Source: Saccoglossus kowalevskii
Lineage: Eukaryota; Hemichordata; Enteropneusta; Harrimaniidae
Direction: 5' to 3'
NCBI RefSeq assembly: GCF_000003605.2
Contig: NW_003152919.1
Span: 1 to 41,451, forward strand
Length of the DNA: 41,451 bases
Position 1 is the stretch's first letter. Every line of letters starts with the position of its first letter. A program made the translations under genes and the position numbers. The notes under the pieces were generated by a model. It saw only the letters and a program-made list of their open reading frames with translations, searched no databases and was not told the DNA's origin. Shown piece after piece: positions 25,991 to 38,029 of this stretch.

Positions 25991-27255
25991 AGGACACCCT
26001 AATGATGAACCCATTGCTTTGTTCTACTACTCCATAGCTACCTTTATGCAGAACACCCCAATGATGAACCCATTGATTTGTTCTACTACTCCATAGCTGC
26101 CTTTATGCAGAACACCCTAATGATGAACCCATTGCTTTGTTCTACTACTCCATAGCTGCCTTTATGCAGAACATCCTAATGATGAACCCATTGCTTTGTT
26201 CCACTACTCCATAGCTGCCTTCAAGCAGAACACCCCAATGATTTACCCATTGATTTGTTCCGCTACTCCATAGCTGTCTTCATGCAGAACACCCTAATGA
26301 TGAACCCATTGCTTTATTCAACTACTCCATAGCTGCCTTCATGCAGAACACCCTAATGATGAACCCATTGCTTTGTTCCACGGCTCCATAGCTGCCTTTA
26401 TGCAGAACACCCTAATGATGAACCCATTGCTTTGTTCCACTACTCCATAGCTGCCTTCATGCAGAACACCCTAATGATGAACCCATTGCTTTATTCAACT
26501 ACTCCATAGCTGCCTTCATGCAGAACACCCTAATGATGAACCCATTGCTTTGTTCCACTATTCCATAGCTGCCTTCATGCAGAACACCCTAATGATGAAC
26601 CCATTGCTTTGTTCCACGGCTCCATAGCTGCCTTTATGCAGAACGCCCTAATGATGAACCCATTGCTTTGTTCCACTACTCCATAGCTGCCTTTATTGCA
26701 GAACACCCCAATGATGAACCCATTGCTTTGTTCCACTACTCCATAGCTGCCTTTATGCAGAACACCCTAATGATGAACCCATTGCTTTGTTCTACTACTC
26801 CATAGCTGCCTTTATGCAGAACGCCCTAATGATGAACCCATTGCTTTGTTCCACTACTCCATAGCTTCCTTCATGCAGAACACCCTAATGATGAACCCAT
26901 TCCTTTGTTCAACTACTCCATAGCTGCCTTTATGCAGAACGCCCTAATGATGAACCCATTGCTTTGTTCTACTACTCCATAGCTGCCTTTATGCAGAACG
27001 CCCTAATTATAAACCCATTGCTTTCTTCCACTACTCCATAGCTGCCTTATTGCAGAACGCCATAATGATGAACCCATTGCTTTGTTCCACTACTCCATAG
27101 CTGCCTTTATGCAGAACGCCCTAATGATGAACCCATTGCTTTGTTCTACTACTCCATAGCTGCCTTTATGCAGAACGCCCTAATGATAAACCCATTGCTT
27201 TGTTCCACTATTCCATAGCTGCCTTTATGCAGAACGCCCTAATGATAAACCCATT
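25991..27255. repeat. Copied segment C, single-unit version
   Basis: It is the partner of 1258-2935 but contains only one copy of the seven-monomer unit that is doubled there. It therefore either keeps the unexpanded arrangement or lost one unit. Part of its end (AATTATAAACCC, CTTTCTTCCAC, GCCATAATGATG near 27001-27065) also occurs at 13483-13550, so this small part has three copies. Confidence 0.83.
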
Positions 27256-27633
27256 GCTTTGCTCCACTACTCCATAGCTGCCTTTATGCAGAACACCCTA
27301 ATGATGAACCCATTGATTTGTTCTACTACTCCATAGCTGCCTTTATGTACAACACCGTAATGATGAACACATTGCTTTGTTCCACTACTCCATAGCTACC
27401 TTTATGCAGAACACCCCAATGATGAACCCATTGATTTGTTCTACTACTCCATAGCTGCCTTTATGCAGAACACCCTGATGATGAACCCATTGCTTTGTTC
27501 TACTACTCCATAGCTACCTTTATGCAGAACACCCCAATGATGAACCCATTGATTTGTTCTACTACTCCATAGCTGCCTTTATGCAAAACGCCCTAATGAT
27601 GAACCCATTGCTTTGTTCTACTACTCCATAGCT

Positions 27634-29278
27634 GCCTTCATGCAGAACGCCCCCAATGATGAACCCATTGTTTTGTTCCACTACTCCGTAGCTGCCTTTA
27701 TGCAGAACACCCCAATGATGAACCCATTGCTTTGTTCCACTACTCCGTAGCTGCCTTTATGCAGAACACCCCAATGATGATCCCATTGCTTTGTTCCACT
27801 ACTCCATAGCTGCCTTTATGCAGAACGCCCAATGAGGAACCCATTGCTTTGTTTCACTACTCCATGGCTGCCTTTATGCAGAACACCCCAATGATGAACC
27901 CATTGCTTTGTTTCACTACTCCATAGCTGCCTTTATGCAGAACACCTCAATGATGAACCCATTGCTTTGTTCCACTACTCCATAGCTGCCTTCATGCAGA
28001 ACACCTTAATGATGAACCCATTGCTTTGTTCCACTACTCCATAGCTGCCTTTATGCAGAACACCCCAATGATATGAACCCATTGCTTTGTTCCACTACTC
28101 CATAGCTGCCTTTATGCAGAACACCTTAATGATGAACCCATTGCTTTGTTACACTACTCCATAGCTGCCTTTATGCAGAACACCCCAATGATGAACCCAT
28201 TGCTTTGTTCTACTCCTCCATAGCTGCCTTTATGCAGAACACCCCAATTGTATGAACCCATTGCTTTGTTCCACTACTCCATAGCTGCCTTTATGCAGAA
28301 CACCCTAATGAGGAACCCATTGCTTTGTTCCACTACTCCATAGCTGCCTTTATGCAGAACACCCTAATGATGAACCCATTGCTTTGTTCCACTACTCCAT
28401 AGCTGCCTTTATGCAGAACACCCTAATGATGAACCCATTGCTTTGTTCCACTACTCCATAGCTGCCTTTATGCAGAACACCTTAATGATGAACCCATTGG
28501 TTTGTTTCACTACTCCATAGCTACCTTTATGCAGAACACCCCAATGATGAACCCATTGCTTTGTTCTACTACTCCATAGCTGCCTTTATGCAGAACACCC
28601 CAATGATGAACCCATTGCTTTGTTCCACTACTCCATAGCTGCCTTTATGCAGAACACCCTAATGAGGAACCCATTGCTTTGTTCCACTACTCCATAGCTG
28701 CCTTTGTACAGAACACCCTAATGATGAACCCATTGGTTTGTTTCACTACTCCATAGCTGCCTTTATGCAGAACACCCCAATGATGAACCCATTGCTTTGT
28801 TCTACTACTCCATAGCTGCCTTTATGCAGAACACCCCAATGATGAACCCATTGCTTTGTTCCACTACTCCATAGCTGCCTTTATGCAGAACACCCTAATG
28901 AGGAACCCATTGCTTTGTTCAACTACTCCATAGCTGCCTTTATGCAGAACGCCCGATGAGGAACCCATTGCTTTGTTTCACTACTCCGTAGCTGCCTTTA
29001 TGCAGAACACCCCAATGATGAACCCATTGCTTTGTTCTACTCCTCCACAGCTGCCTTTATGCAGAACACCATGATGAGGAACCCATTGCTTTGTTCAACT
29101 ACTCCATAGCTGCCTTTATGCAGAACGCCCGATGAGGAACCCATTGCTTTGTTTCACTACTCCATAGCTGCCTTTATGCAGAACACCCCAATGATGAACC
29201 CATTGCTTTGTTCTACTCCTCCATAGCTGCCTTTATGCAGAACACCCCGATGAGGAACCCATTGGTTTGTTCAACTAC
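27634..29278. repeat. Higher-order block E, copy 2, embedded in a different domain
   Basis: It follows 8565-10210 and the second half continues further like 7560-8000 (CACCTGATGAAG near 29300, GTAGATGCC near 29460). Compared with copy 3 it lacks one ACCCCAATGATG/TTCTACTACTCC monomer that copies 1 and 3 retain near 8940 and 33140. Its left junction is sharp: up to about 27645 the sequence follows the start of the window (1-315), and then it switches inside a monomer to give the hybrid GCCCCCAATGATG. Confidence 0.8.
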
Positions 29279-29981
29279 TCCATAGCTGCCTTTATGCAGA
29301 ACACCTGATGAAGAACCCATTGCTTTGTTTCACTACTCCATAGCTGCCTTTATGCAGAACACCCCAATGATATGAACCCATTGCTTTGTTACACTACTCC
29401 ATAGCTGCCTTTATGCAGAACACCCCAATGATGAACCCATTGCTTTGTTCCACTACTCCGTAGATGCCTTCATGCAGAACACCCCAATGATGAACCCATT
29501 GCTTTGTTCCACTACTCCATAGCTGCCTTTATGCAGAACACCCTAATGATGAACCCATTGCTTTGTTTCACTACTCCATAGCTGCCTTTGTACAGAACAC
29601 CCCAATGATGAACCCATTGCTTTGTTTCACTACTCCATAGCTGCCTTTATGCAGAACTCCCTAATGGTGAACCCATTGATTTGTTACCCTACTCCATAGC
29701 TGCCTTCATGCAGAACGCCCTAATGATGAACCCATTGCTTTGTTTCACTACTCCATAGCTGCCTTTATGCAGAACACCCCAATGATGAACCCATTGCTTT
29801 GTTCTACTACTCCATAGCTTCCTTTATGCAGAACACCCTAATGATGAACCCATTGCTGTGTTCTACTACTCCATAGCTGCCTTTATGCAGAACACCCCAA
29901 TGATGAACCCATTGCTTTGTTCCACTACTCCATAGCTGCCTTTATGCAGAACACCCTAATGATGAACCCATTGCTTTGTTC

Positions 29982-31300
29982 CACTACTCCATAGCTGCCT
30001 TTGTACAGAACACCCCGATGAGGAACCCATTGCTTTGTTCCACTACTCCATACCTGCCTTTGTACAGAACACCCCAATGATAAACCAATTGCTTTGTTTC
30101 ACTACTCCATAGCTGCCTTTATGCAGAACGCCCTAATGGTGAACCCATTGCTTTGTTACACTACTCCATAGCTGCCTTCATGCAGAACGCCCTAATGATG
30201 AACCCATTGCTTTGTTACACTACTCCATAGCTGCCTTTATGCAGAACACCCTAATGATAAGCCCATTGCTTTGTTCCACTACTCCATAGCTGCCTTTATG
30301 TACAACACCGTAATGATGAACCCATTGCTTTGTTCCACTACTCCATAGCTACCTTTATGCAGAACACCCCAATGATGAACCCATTGATTTGTTCTACTAC
30401 TCCATAGCTGCCTTTATGCAGAACACCCTAATGATGAACCCATTGCTGTGTTCTACTACTCCATAGCTGCCTTTAAGCAGAACACCCCAATGATGAACCC
30501 ATTGCTTTGTTTCACTACTCCATAGCTGCCTTTATGCAGAACACCTCAATGATGAACCCATTGATTTGTTCCGCTACTCCATAGCTGCCTTTATGCAGAA
30601 CACCCCAATGATGAACCCATTGCTTTGTTCTACTACTCCATAGCTACCTTTATGCAGAACACCCCAATGATGAACCCATTGATTTGTTCTACTACTCCAT
30701 AGCTGCCTTTATGCAGAACACCCTAATGATGAACCCATTGCTGTGTTCTACTACTCCATAGCTGCCTTTATGCAGAACACCCCAATGATGAACCCATTGC
30801 TTTGTTTCACTACTCCATAGCTACCTTTATGCAGAACACCCCAATGATGAACCCATTGATTTGTTCTACTACTCCATAGCTGCCTTTATGCAGAACACCC
30901 TAATGATGAACCCATTGCTGTGTTCTACTACTCCATAGCTGCCTTTATGCAGAACACCCCAATGATGAACCCATTGCTTTGTTTCACTACTCCATAGCTG
31001 CCTTTATGCAGAACACCCCAATGATGAACCCATTGCTTTGTTTCACTACTCCATAGCTGCCTTTATGCAGAACACCCCAATGATGAACCCATTGCTTTGT
31101 TTCACTACTCCATAGCTGCCTTCATGCAGAACACCCTAATGATGAACCCATTGCTTTGTTTTACTACTCCATAGCTGCCTTCATGCAGAACGCCCTAATG
31201 ATGAACCCATTGCTTTGTTACACTACTCCATAGCTGCCTTTATGCAGAACACCCTAATGATAAACCCATTGCTTTGTTTCACTACTCCATAGCTGCCTTC
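29982..31300. repeat. Higher-order block G, copy 2
   Basis: It is the partner of 13570-14890 (offset 16412, no net indel). It is preceded at 29520-29980 by a transitional stretch of mixed monomers (TTTGTACAG, CTAATGGTG, TTACCCTACTCC) and followed by CCCTAATGATG-class monomers with private changes such as GAACCCATCG near 31325 and GAACCCAATGC near 31380. Confidence 0.88.
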
Positions 31301-32544
31301 ATGCAGAACGCCCTAATGATGAACCCATCGCTTTGTTCCTCTACTCCATAGCTGCCTTCATGCAGAACACCCTAATGATGAACCCAATGCTTTGTTTCAC
31401 TACTCCATAGCTGCCTTTATGCAGAACACCCCAATAATGAACCCATTGATTTGTTCTACTACTCCATAGCTGCCTTTATGCAGAACACCCTAATGATGAA
31501 CCCATTGCTTTGTTCTACTACTCCATAGCTACCTTTATGCAGAACACCCCAATGATGAACCCATTGATTTGTTCTACTACTCCATAGCTGCCTTTATGTA
31601 CAACACCCTAATGATGAACCCATTGCTTTGTTCCACTACTCCATAGCTACCTTTATGCAGAACACCCCAATGATGAACCCATTGATTTGTTCTACTACTC
31701 CATAGCTGCCTTTATGCAGAACACCCTAATGATGAACCCATTGCTTTGTTCTACTACTCCATAGCTACCTTTATGCAGAACACCCCAATGATGAACCCAT
31801 TGATTTGTTCTACTACTCCATAGCTGCCTTTATGCAGAACGCCCTAATGATGAACCCATTGCTTTGTTCTACTACTCCATAGCTGCCTTTATGCAGAACG
31901 CCCTAATGATGAACCCATTGCTTTGTTCTACTACTCCATAGCTGCCTTTATGCAGAACACCCCAATGATGAACCCATTGTTATATTCCACTATTCCATAG
32001 CTGCCTTTATGCAGAACACCCTAATGATGAACCCATTGCTTTGTTCTACTACTCCATAGCTGCCTTTATGCAGAACACCCTAATGATGAACCCATTGCTT
32101 TGTTCTACTACTACATATCTGCCTTTATGCAGGACACCCTAATGATAAACCCATTGCTTTGTTCCACTACTCCATAGCTTCCTTTATTCAGAACGCCCCA
32201 ATGATGAACCCATTGCTTTGTTCCACTACTCCATAGCTGCCTTTATGCAGAACGCCCTAATGATAAACCCATTGCTATGTTCCACTACTCCATAGCTGCC
32301 TTTATGCAGAACGCCCTAATGATGAACCCATTGCTTTTTTCCACTACTCCATAGCTGCCTTCATGCAGAACGCCCTAATGATGAACCCATTCCTTTGTTC
32401 TACTACTCCATAGCTGCCTTTATGCAGAACACCCTAATGATGAACCCATTGCTTTGTTCTACTACACCATAGCTGCCTTTATGCAGAACGCCCTAATGAT
32501 GAACCCATTGCTTTGTTCCACTACTCCATAGCTGCCTTTATGCA

Positions 32545-34060
32545 GAACGCCCTAATGAGGAACCCATTGCTTTGTTCCACTACTCCATAGCTGCCTTTAT
32601 GCAGAACACCCTAATGATGAACCCATTGCTTTGTTCCACTACTCCATAGCTGCCTTTATGCAGAACACCCTAATGATGAACCCATTGCTTTGTTCCACTA
32701 CTCCATAGCTGCCTTCATGCAGAACACCCCAATGATGAACCCATTGCTTTGCTCCACTACTCCGTAGCTGCCTTTATGCAGAACACCCCAATGATGAACC
32801 CATTGCTTTGTTCCACTACTCCGTAGCTGCCTTTATGCAGAACACCCCAATGATGATCCCATTGCTTTGTTCCACTACTCCATAGCTGCCTTTATGCAGA
32901 ACGCCCAATGAGGAACCCATTGCTTTGTTTCACTACTCCATGGCTGCCTTTATGCAGAACACCCCAATGATGAACCCATTGCTTTGTTTCACTACTCCAT
33001 AGCTGCCTTTATGCAGAACACCTCAATGATGAACCCATTGCTTTGTTCCACTACTCCATAGCTGCCTTCATGCAGAACACCTTAATGATGAACCCATTGC
33101 TTTGTTCCACTACTCCATAGCTGCCTTTATGCAGAACACCCCAATGATGAACCCATTGCTTTGTTCTACTACTCCATAGCTGCCTTTATGCAGAACACCC
33201 CAATGATATGAACCCATTGCTTTGTTCCACTACTCCATAGCTGCCTTTATGCAGAACACCTTAATGATGAACCCATTGCTTTGTTACACTACTCCATAGC
33301 TGCCTTTATGCAGAACACCCCAATGATGAACCCATTGCTTTGTTCTACTCCTCCATAGCTGCCTTTATGCAGAACACCCCAATTGTATGAACCCATTGCT
33401 TTGTTCCACTACTCCATAGCTGCCTTTATGCAGAACACCCTAATGAGGAACCCATTGCTTTGTTCCACTACTCCATAGCTGCCTTTATGCAGAACACCCT
33501 AATGATGAACCCATTGCTTTGTTCCACTACTCCATAGCTGCCTTTATGCAGAACACCCTAATGATGAACCCATTGCTTTGTTCCACTACTCCATAGCTGC
33601 CTTTATGCAGAACACCTTAATGATGAACCCATTGGTTTGTTTCACTACTCCATAGCTACCTTTATGCAGAACACCCCAATGATGAACCCATTGCTTTGTT
33701 CTACTACTCCATAGCTGCCTTTATGCAGAACACCCCAATGATGAACCCATTGCTTTGTTCCACTACTCCATAGCTGCCTTTATGCAGAACACCCTAATGA
33801 GGAACCCATTGCTTTGTTCCACTACTCCATAGCTGCCTTTGTACAGAACACCCTAATGATGAACCCATTGGTTTGTTTCACTACTCCATAGCTGCCTTTA
33901 TGCAGAACACCCCAATGATGAACCCATTGCTTTGTTCTACTACTCCATAGCTGCCTTTATGCAGAACACCCCAATGATGAACCCATTGCTTTGTTCCACT
34001 ACTCCATAGCTGCCTTTATGCAGAACACCCTAATGAGGAACCCATTGCTTTGTTCCACTA
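32545..34060. repeat. Higher-order block E, copy 3
   Basis: It matches 8400-9860 with offset 24145, rising to 24203 after an extra monomer near 33070. Shared markers include GATGATCCC (32852), CCATGGCTGCC (32938), CCCCAATTGTATG (33378) and CATTGGTTTGTTTCAC (33866). It diverges from copy 1 near 34050, where TTCCAC replaces TTCAAC and a TTTGTACAG monomer follows. Confidence 0.8.
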
Positions 34061-34199
34061 CTCCATAGCTGCCTTTGTACAGAACACCCCAATGATGAAC
34101 CCATTGCTTTGTTTCACTACTCCATAGCTGCCTTTGTACAGAACACCCTAATGATGAACCCATTGCTTTGTTCCACTACTCCATAGCTGCCTTTGTACA

Positions 34200-34240
34200 G
34201 AATACCCCGATGAGGAACCCATTGCTTTTGTTTTCACTAC
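34200..34240. repeat. Monomer with extra T residues at a block junction
   Basis: The monomer reads GAATACCCCGATGAGG, then GCTTTTGTTTTCAC, with one extra T in each of two T runs, and GAATACC for GAACACC. It lies at the left edge of the 34235-36765 copy. The insertions shift frame and are the reason for an apparent 65-codon open stretch at 34168-34365. Confidence 0.65.
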
Positions 34241-36765
34241 TCCATAGCTGCCTTTATGCAGAACACCCTAATTATGAACCCATTGCTTTGTTTCACTACT
34301 CCATAGCTGCCTTTATGCAGAACACCCCAATGATGAACCCATTGCTTTGTTCCACTACTCCATAGCTGCCTTTATGCAGAACACCCCAATGATGAACCCA
34401 TTGCTTTGTTCCACTACTCCATAGCTGCCTTTATGCAGAACACCCCAATGATGAACCCATTGCTTTGTTCCACTACTCCATAGCTGCCTTTATGCAGAAC
34501 ACCCCAATGATATGAACCCATTGCTTTGTTACACTACTCCGTAGCTGCCTTTATGCAGAACACCCCAATGATGAACCCATTGCTTTGTTCCACTACTCCG
34601 TAGCTGCCTTTATGCAGAACACCCCAATGATGAACCCATTGCTTTGTTCCACTACTCCATAGCTGCCTTTATGCAGAACACCCCAATGATATGAACCCAT
34701 TGCTTTGTTCCACTACTCCATAGCTGCCTTCATGCAGAACACCCCAATGATGAACCCATTGCTTTGTTACACTACTCCGTAGCTGCCTTTATGCAGAACA
34801 CCCCAATGATGAACCCATTGCTTTGTTCCACTACTCCATAGCTGCCTTTATGCAGAACACCCCAATGATGAACCCATTGCTTTGTTCCACTACTCCATAG
34901 CTGCCTTTATGCAGAACACCCCAATGATGAACCCATTGTTTTGTTCTACTCCTCCATAGCTGCCTTTATGCAGAACACCCCGATGAAGAACCCATTGCTT
35001 TGTTCAACTACTCCATAGCTGCCTTTATGCAGAACGCCCGATGAGGAACCCATTGCTTTGTTTCACTACTCCATAGCTGCCTTTATGCAGAACACCCCAA
35101 TGATGAACCTATTGCTTTGTTCCACTACTCCATAGCTGCCTTTATGCAGAACACCCAAATGATGAACCCATTGCTTTGTTCCACTACTCCATAGCTGCCT
35201 TTATGCAGAACACCCCAATGATGAACCCATTGCTTTGTTCCACTTCTCCATAGGTGCCTTTATGCAGAACACCCCAATGATGAACTCATTGCTTTGTTCT
35301 ACTCCTCCATAGCTGCCTTTATGCAGAACACCCCGATGAGGAACCCATTGCTTTGTTCAACTACTCCATAGCTGCCTTTATGCAGAACGCCCGATGAGGA
35401 ACCCATTGTTTTGTTTCACTACTCCATAGCTGCCTTTATGCAGAACACCCCAATGATGAATCCATTGCTTTGTTCTACTCCTCCATAGCTGCCTTTATGC
35501 AGAACACCCCGATGAGGAACCCATTGCTTTGTTCAACTACTCCATAGCTGCCTTTATGCAGAACGGCCGATGAGGAACCCATTGCTTTGTTTCACTACTC
35601 CATAGCTGCCTTTATGCAGAACACCCCAATGATGAACCTATTGCTTTGTTTCACTACTCCATAGCTGCCTTTATGCAGAACACCCCAATGATGAACCCAT
35701 TGCTTTGTTCCACTACTCCATAGCTGCCTTTATGCAGAACACCCCAATGATGAACCCATTGCTTTGTTCCACTACTCCATAGCTGCCTTTATGAAGAACA
35801 CCCAATGATGAACCCATTGCTATGTTCCACTACTCCATAGCTGCCTTTATGCAGAACACCCCAGTGATATGAACCCATTGCTTTGTTCCACTACTCCATA
35901 GCTGCCTTTATGCAGAACACCCCAATGATGAACCCATTGCTTTGTTCTACTACTCCATAGCTGCCTTTATGCAGAATGCCCTAATGATGAACCCATTGCT
36001 TTGTTACACTACTCCATAGCTGCCTTTATGCAGAACACCCCAATGATGAACCCATTGCTTTGTTCCACTACTCCATAGCTGCCTTTATGCAGAACGCCCT
36101 AATGATGAACCCATTGCTTTGTTACACTACTCCATAGCTGCCTTTATGCAGAACACCCCAATGATGAACCCATTGCTTTGTTCTACTCCTCCATAGCTGC
36201 CTTTATGCAGAACACCCCAATGATATGAACCCATTGCTTTGTTCCACTACTCCATAGCTGCCTTTATGCAGAACACCCTAATGATGAACCCATTGCTTTG
36301 TTACACTACTCCATAGCTGCCTTTATGCAGAACACCCCAATGATGAACCCATTGCTTTGTTCTACTCCTCCATAGCTGCCTTTATGCAGAACACCCCAAT
36401 GATATGAACCCATTGCTTTGTTCCACTACTCCATAGCTGCCTTTATGCAGAACACCCTAATGAGGAACCCATTGCTTTGTTTCACTACTCCATAGCTGCC
36501 TTTATGCAGAACACCCTAATGATGAACCCATTGCTTTGTTCCACTACTCCATAGCTGCCTATATGCAGAACACCCTAATGATGAACCCATTGCATTGTTC
36601 CACTACTCCATAGCTGCCTTTATGCAGAACACCCTAATGATGAACCCATTGCTTTGTTTCACTACTCCATAGCTGCCTTTATGCAGAACACCCTAATGAG
36701 GAACCCATTGCTTTGTTCAACTACTCCATAGCTGCCTTTATGCAGAACGCCCGATGAGGAACCCA
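34235..36765. repeat. Higher-order block F, copy 3 (extended, 2.5 kb)
   Basis: It aligns without a net length change to 22600-25130 (offset 11635). After 36765 it holds two more GATGAGG monomers that are missing near 25140. Private changes are few, for example CATAGGTGCC near 35250, CTTTATGAAGAAC near 35790 and CTATGTTCC near 35820. The left junction at about 34230 coincides with a monomer carrying extra T residues. Confidence 0.85.
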
Positions 36766-37339
36766 TTGCTTTGTTTCACTACTCCATAGCTGCCTTTATG
36801 CAGAACACCACGATGAGGAACCCATTGCTTTGTTCAACTACTCCATAGCTGCCTTTATGCAGAACGCCCGATGAGGAACCCATTGCTTTGTTCCACTACT
36901 CCATAGCTGCCTTTATGCAGAACGCCCGATGAGGAACCCATTGCTTTGTTTCACTACTCCATAGTTGCCTTTATGCAGAACACCCCAATGATGAACCCAT
37001 TGCTTTGTTCTACTCCTCCATAGCTGCCTTTATGCAGAACACCCCAATGATGAACCCATTGCTTTGTTCTACTCCTCCATAGCTGCCTTTATGCAGACCA
37101 CCCCAATGATGAACCCATTGCTTTGTTCCACTACTCCATAGCTGCCTTTATGCAGAACACCCCAATGATGAACTCATTGCTTTGTTCTACTCCTCCATAG
37201 CTGCCTTTATGCAGAACACCCCGATGAGGAACCCATTGCTTTGTTCAACTACTCCATAGCTGCCTTTATGCAGAACGCCCGATGAGGAACCCATTGCTTT
37301 GTTTCACTACTCCGTAGCTGCCTTTATGCAGAACACCCC

Positions 37340-37510
37340 AATGATGAACCCCATTGCTTTGTTCTACTCCTCCACAGCTGCCTTTATGCAGAACACCATG
37401 ATGAGGAACCCATTGCTTTGTTTCAACTACTCCATAGCTGCCTTTATGCAGAACGCCCGATGAGGAACCCATTGCTTTGTTTCACTACTCCATAGCTGCC
37501 TTTTATGCAG
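37340..37510. repeat. Satellite stretch with extra bases in homopolymers
   Basis: Three one-base gains occur in 170 bp: GAACCCCATTG (about 37346), TTTGTTTCAACTAC (about 37417) and GCCTTTTATGCAG (about 37499). Related copies such as 41010-41220 and 28960-29170 lack them. They remove a stop from the complementary strand and create an apparent 68-codon open stretch there. Consensus error or true indels are both possible. Confidence 0.6.
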
Positions 37511-38029
37511 AACACCCCAATGATGAACCCATTGCTTTGTTCTACTCCTCCATAGCTGCCTTTACGCAGAACACCCCAATGATGAACCCATTGCTTTGTT
37601 CTACTCCTCCATAGCTGCCTTTATGCAGACCACCCCAATGATGAACCCATTGCTTTGTTCCACTACTCCATAGCTGCCTTTATGCAGAACACCCCAATGA
37701 GGAACCCATTTCTTTGTTCCACTTCTCCATAGCTGCCTTTATGCAGAACACCCTAATGATGAACCCATTGCTTTGTTCTACTCCTCCATAGCTGCCTTTA
37801 TGCAGAACACCACGATGAGGAACCCATTGCTTTGTTCAACTACTCCATAGCTGCCCTTATGCAGAACGCCCGATGAGGAACCCATTGCTTTGTTTCACTA
37901 CTCCATAGCTGGCTTTATGCAGAACAACCCAATGATGAACCCATTGCTTTGTTCTACTCCTCCATAGCTGCCTTTATGCAGAACACCCCGATGAGGAACC
38001 CATTGCTTTGTTCAACTACTCCATAGCTG

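Larger units (their letters stand above)
25490..32545. repeat. Third CCCTAATGATG-type domain with an inserted block of the other type
   Basis: CCCTAATGATG monomers return abruptly near 25500-25520. Segments 25991-27255, 27331-27650, 29982-31300 and 31821-32530 are copies of segments in the two earlier domains of this type. In the middle, about 27650-29520 is a block of CCCCAATGATG/GATGAGG/GATATG monomers that copies 8565-10210, so this domain was interrupted by amplified material from the other class. The stretch is satellite throughout, without a gene. Confidence 0.75.

Noticed and set aside
34168-34365. Apparent 65-codon ORF on the + strand
   Set aside because: It is three satellite monomers read through the two open frames, lengthened by extra T residues near 34228-34236. 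It begins at a TTG, has no distinct composition, and the same peptide pieces are encoded at hundreds of other monomers before the stop.
37266-37472. Apparent 68-codon ORF on the - strand
   Set aside because: The predicted peptide is three and a half copies of the reverse-strand monomer translation (GVLHKGS and QSNG motifs repeating). It exists because of one-base gains near 37346 and 37417. No codon bias, start context or conservation supports a gene.
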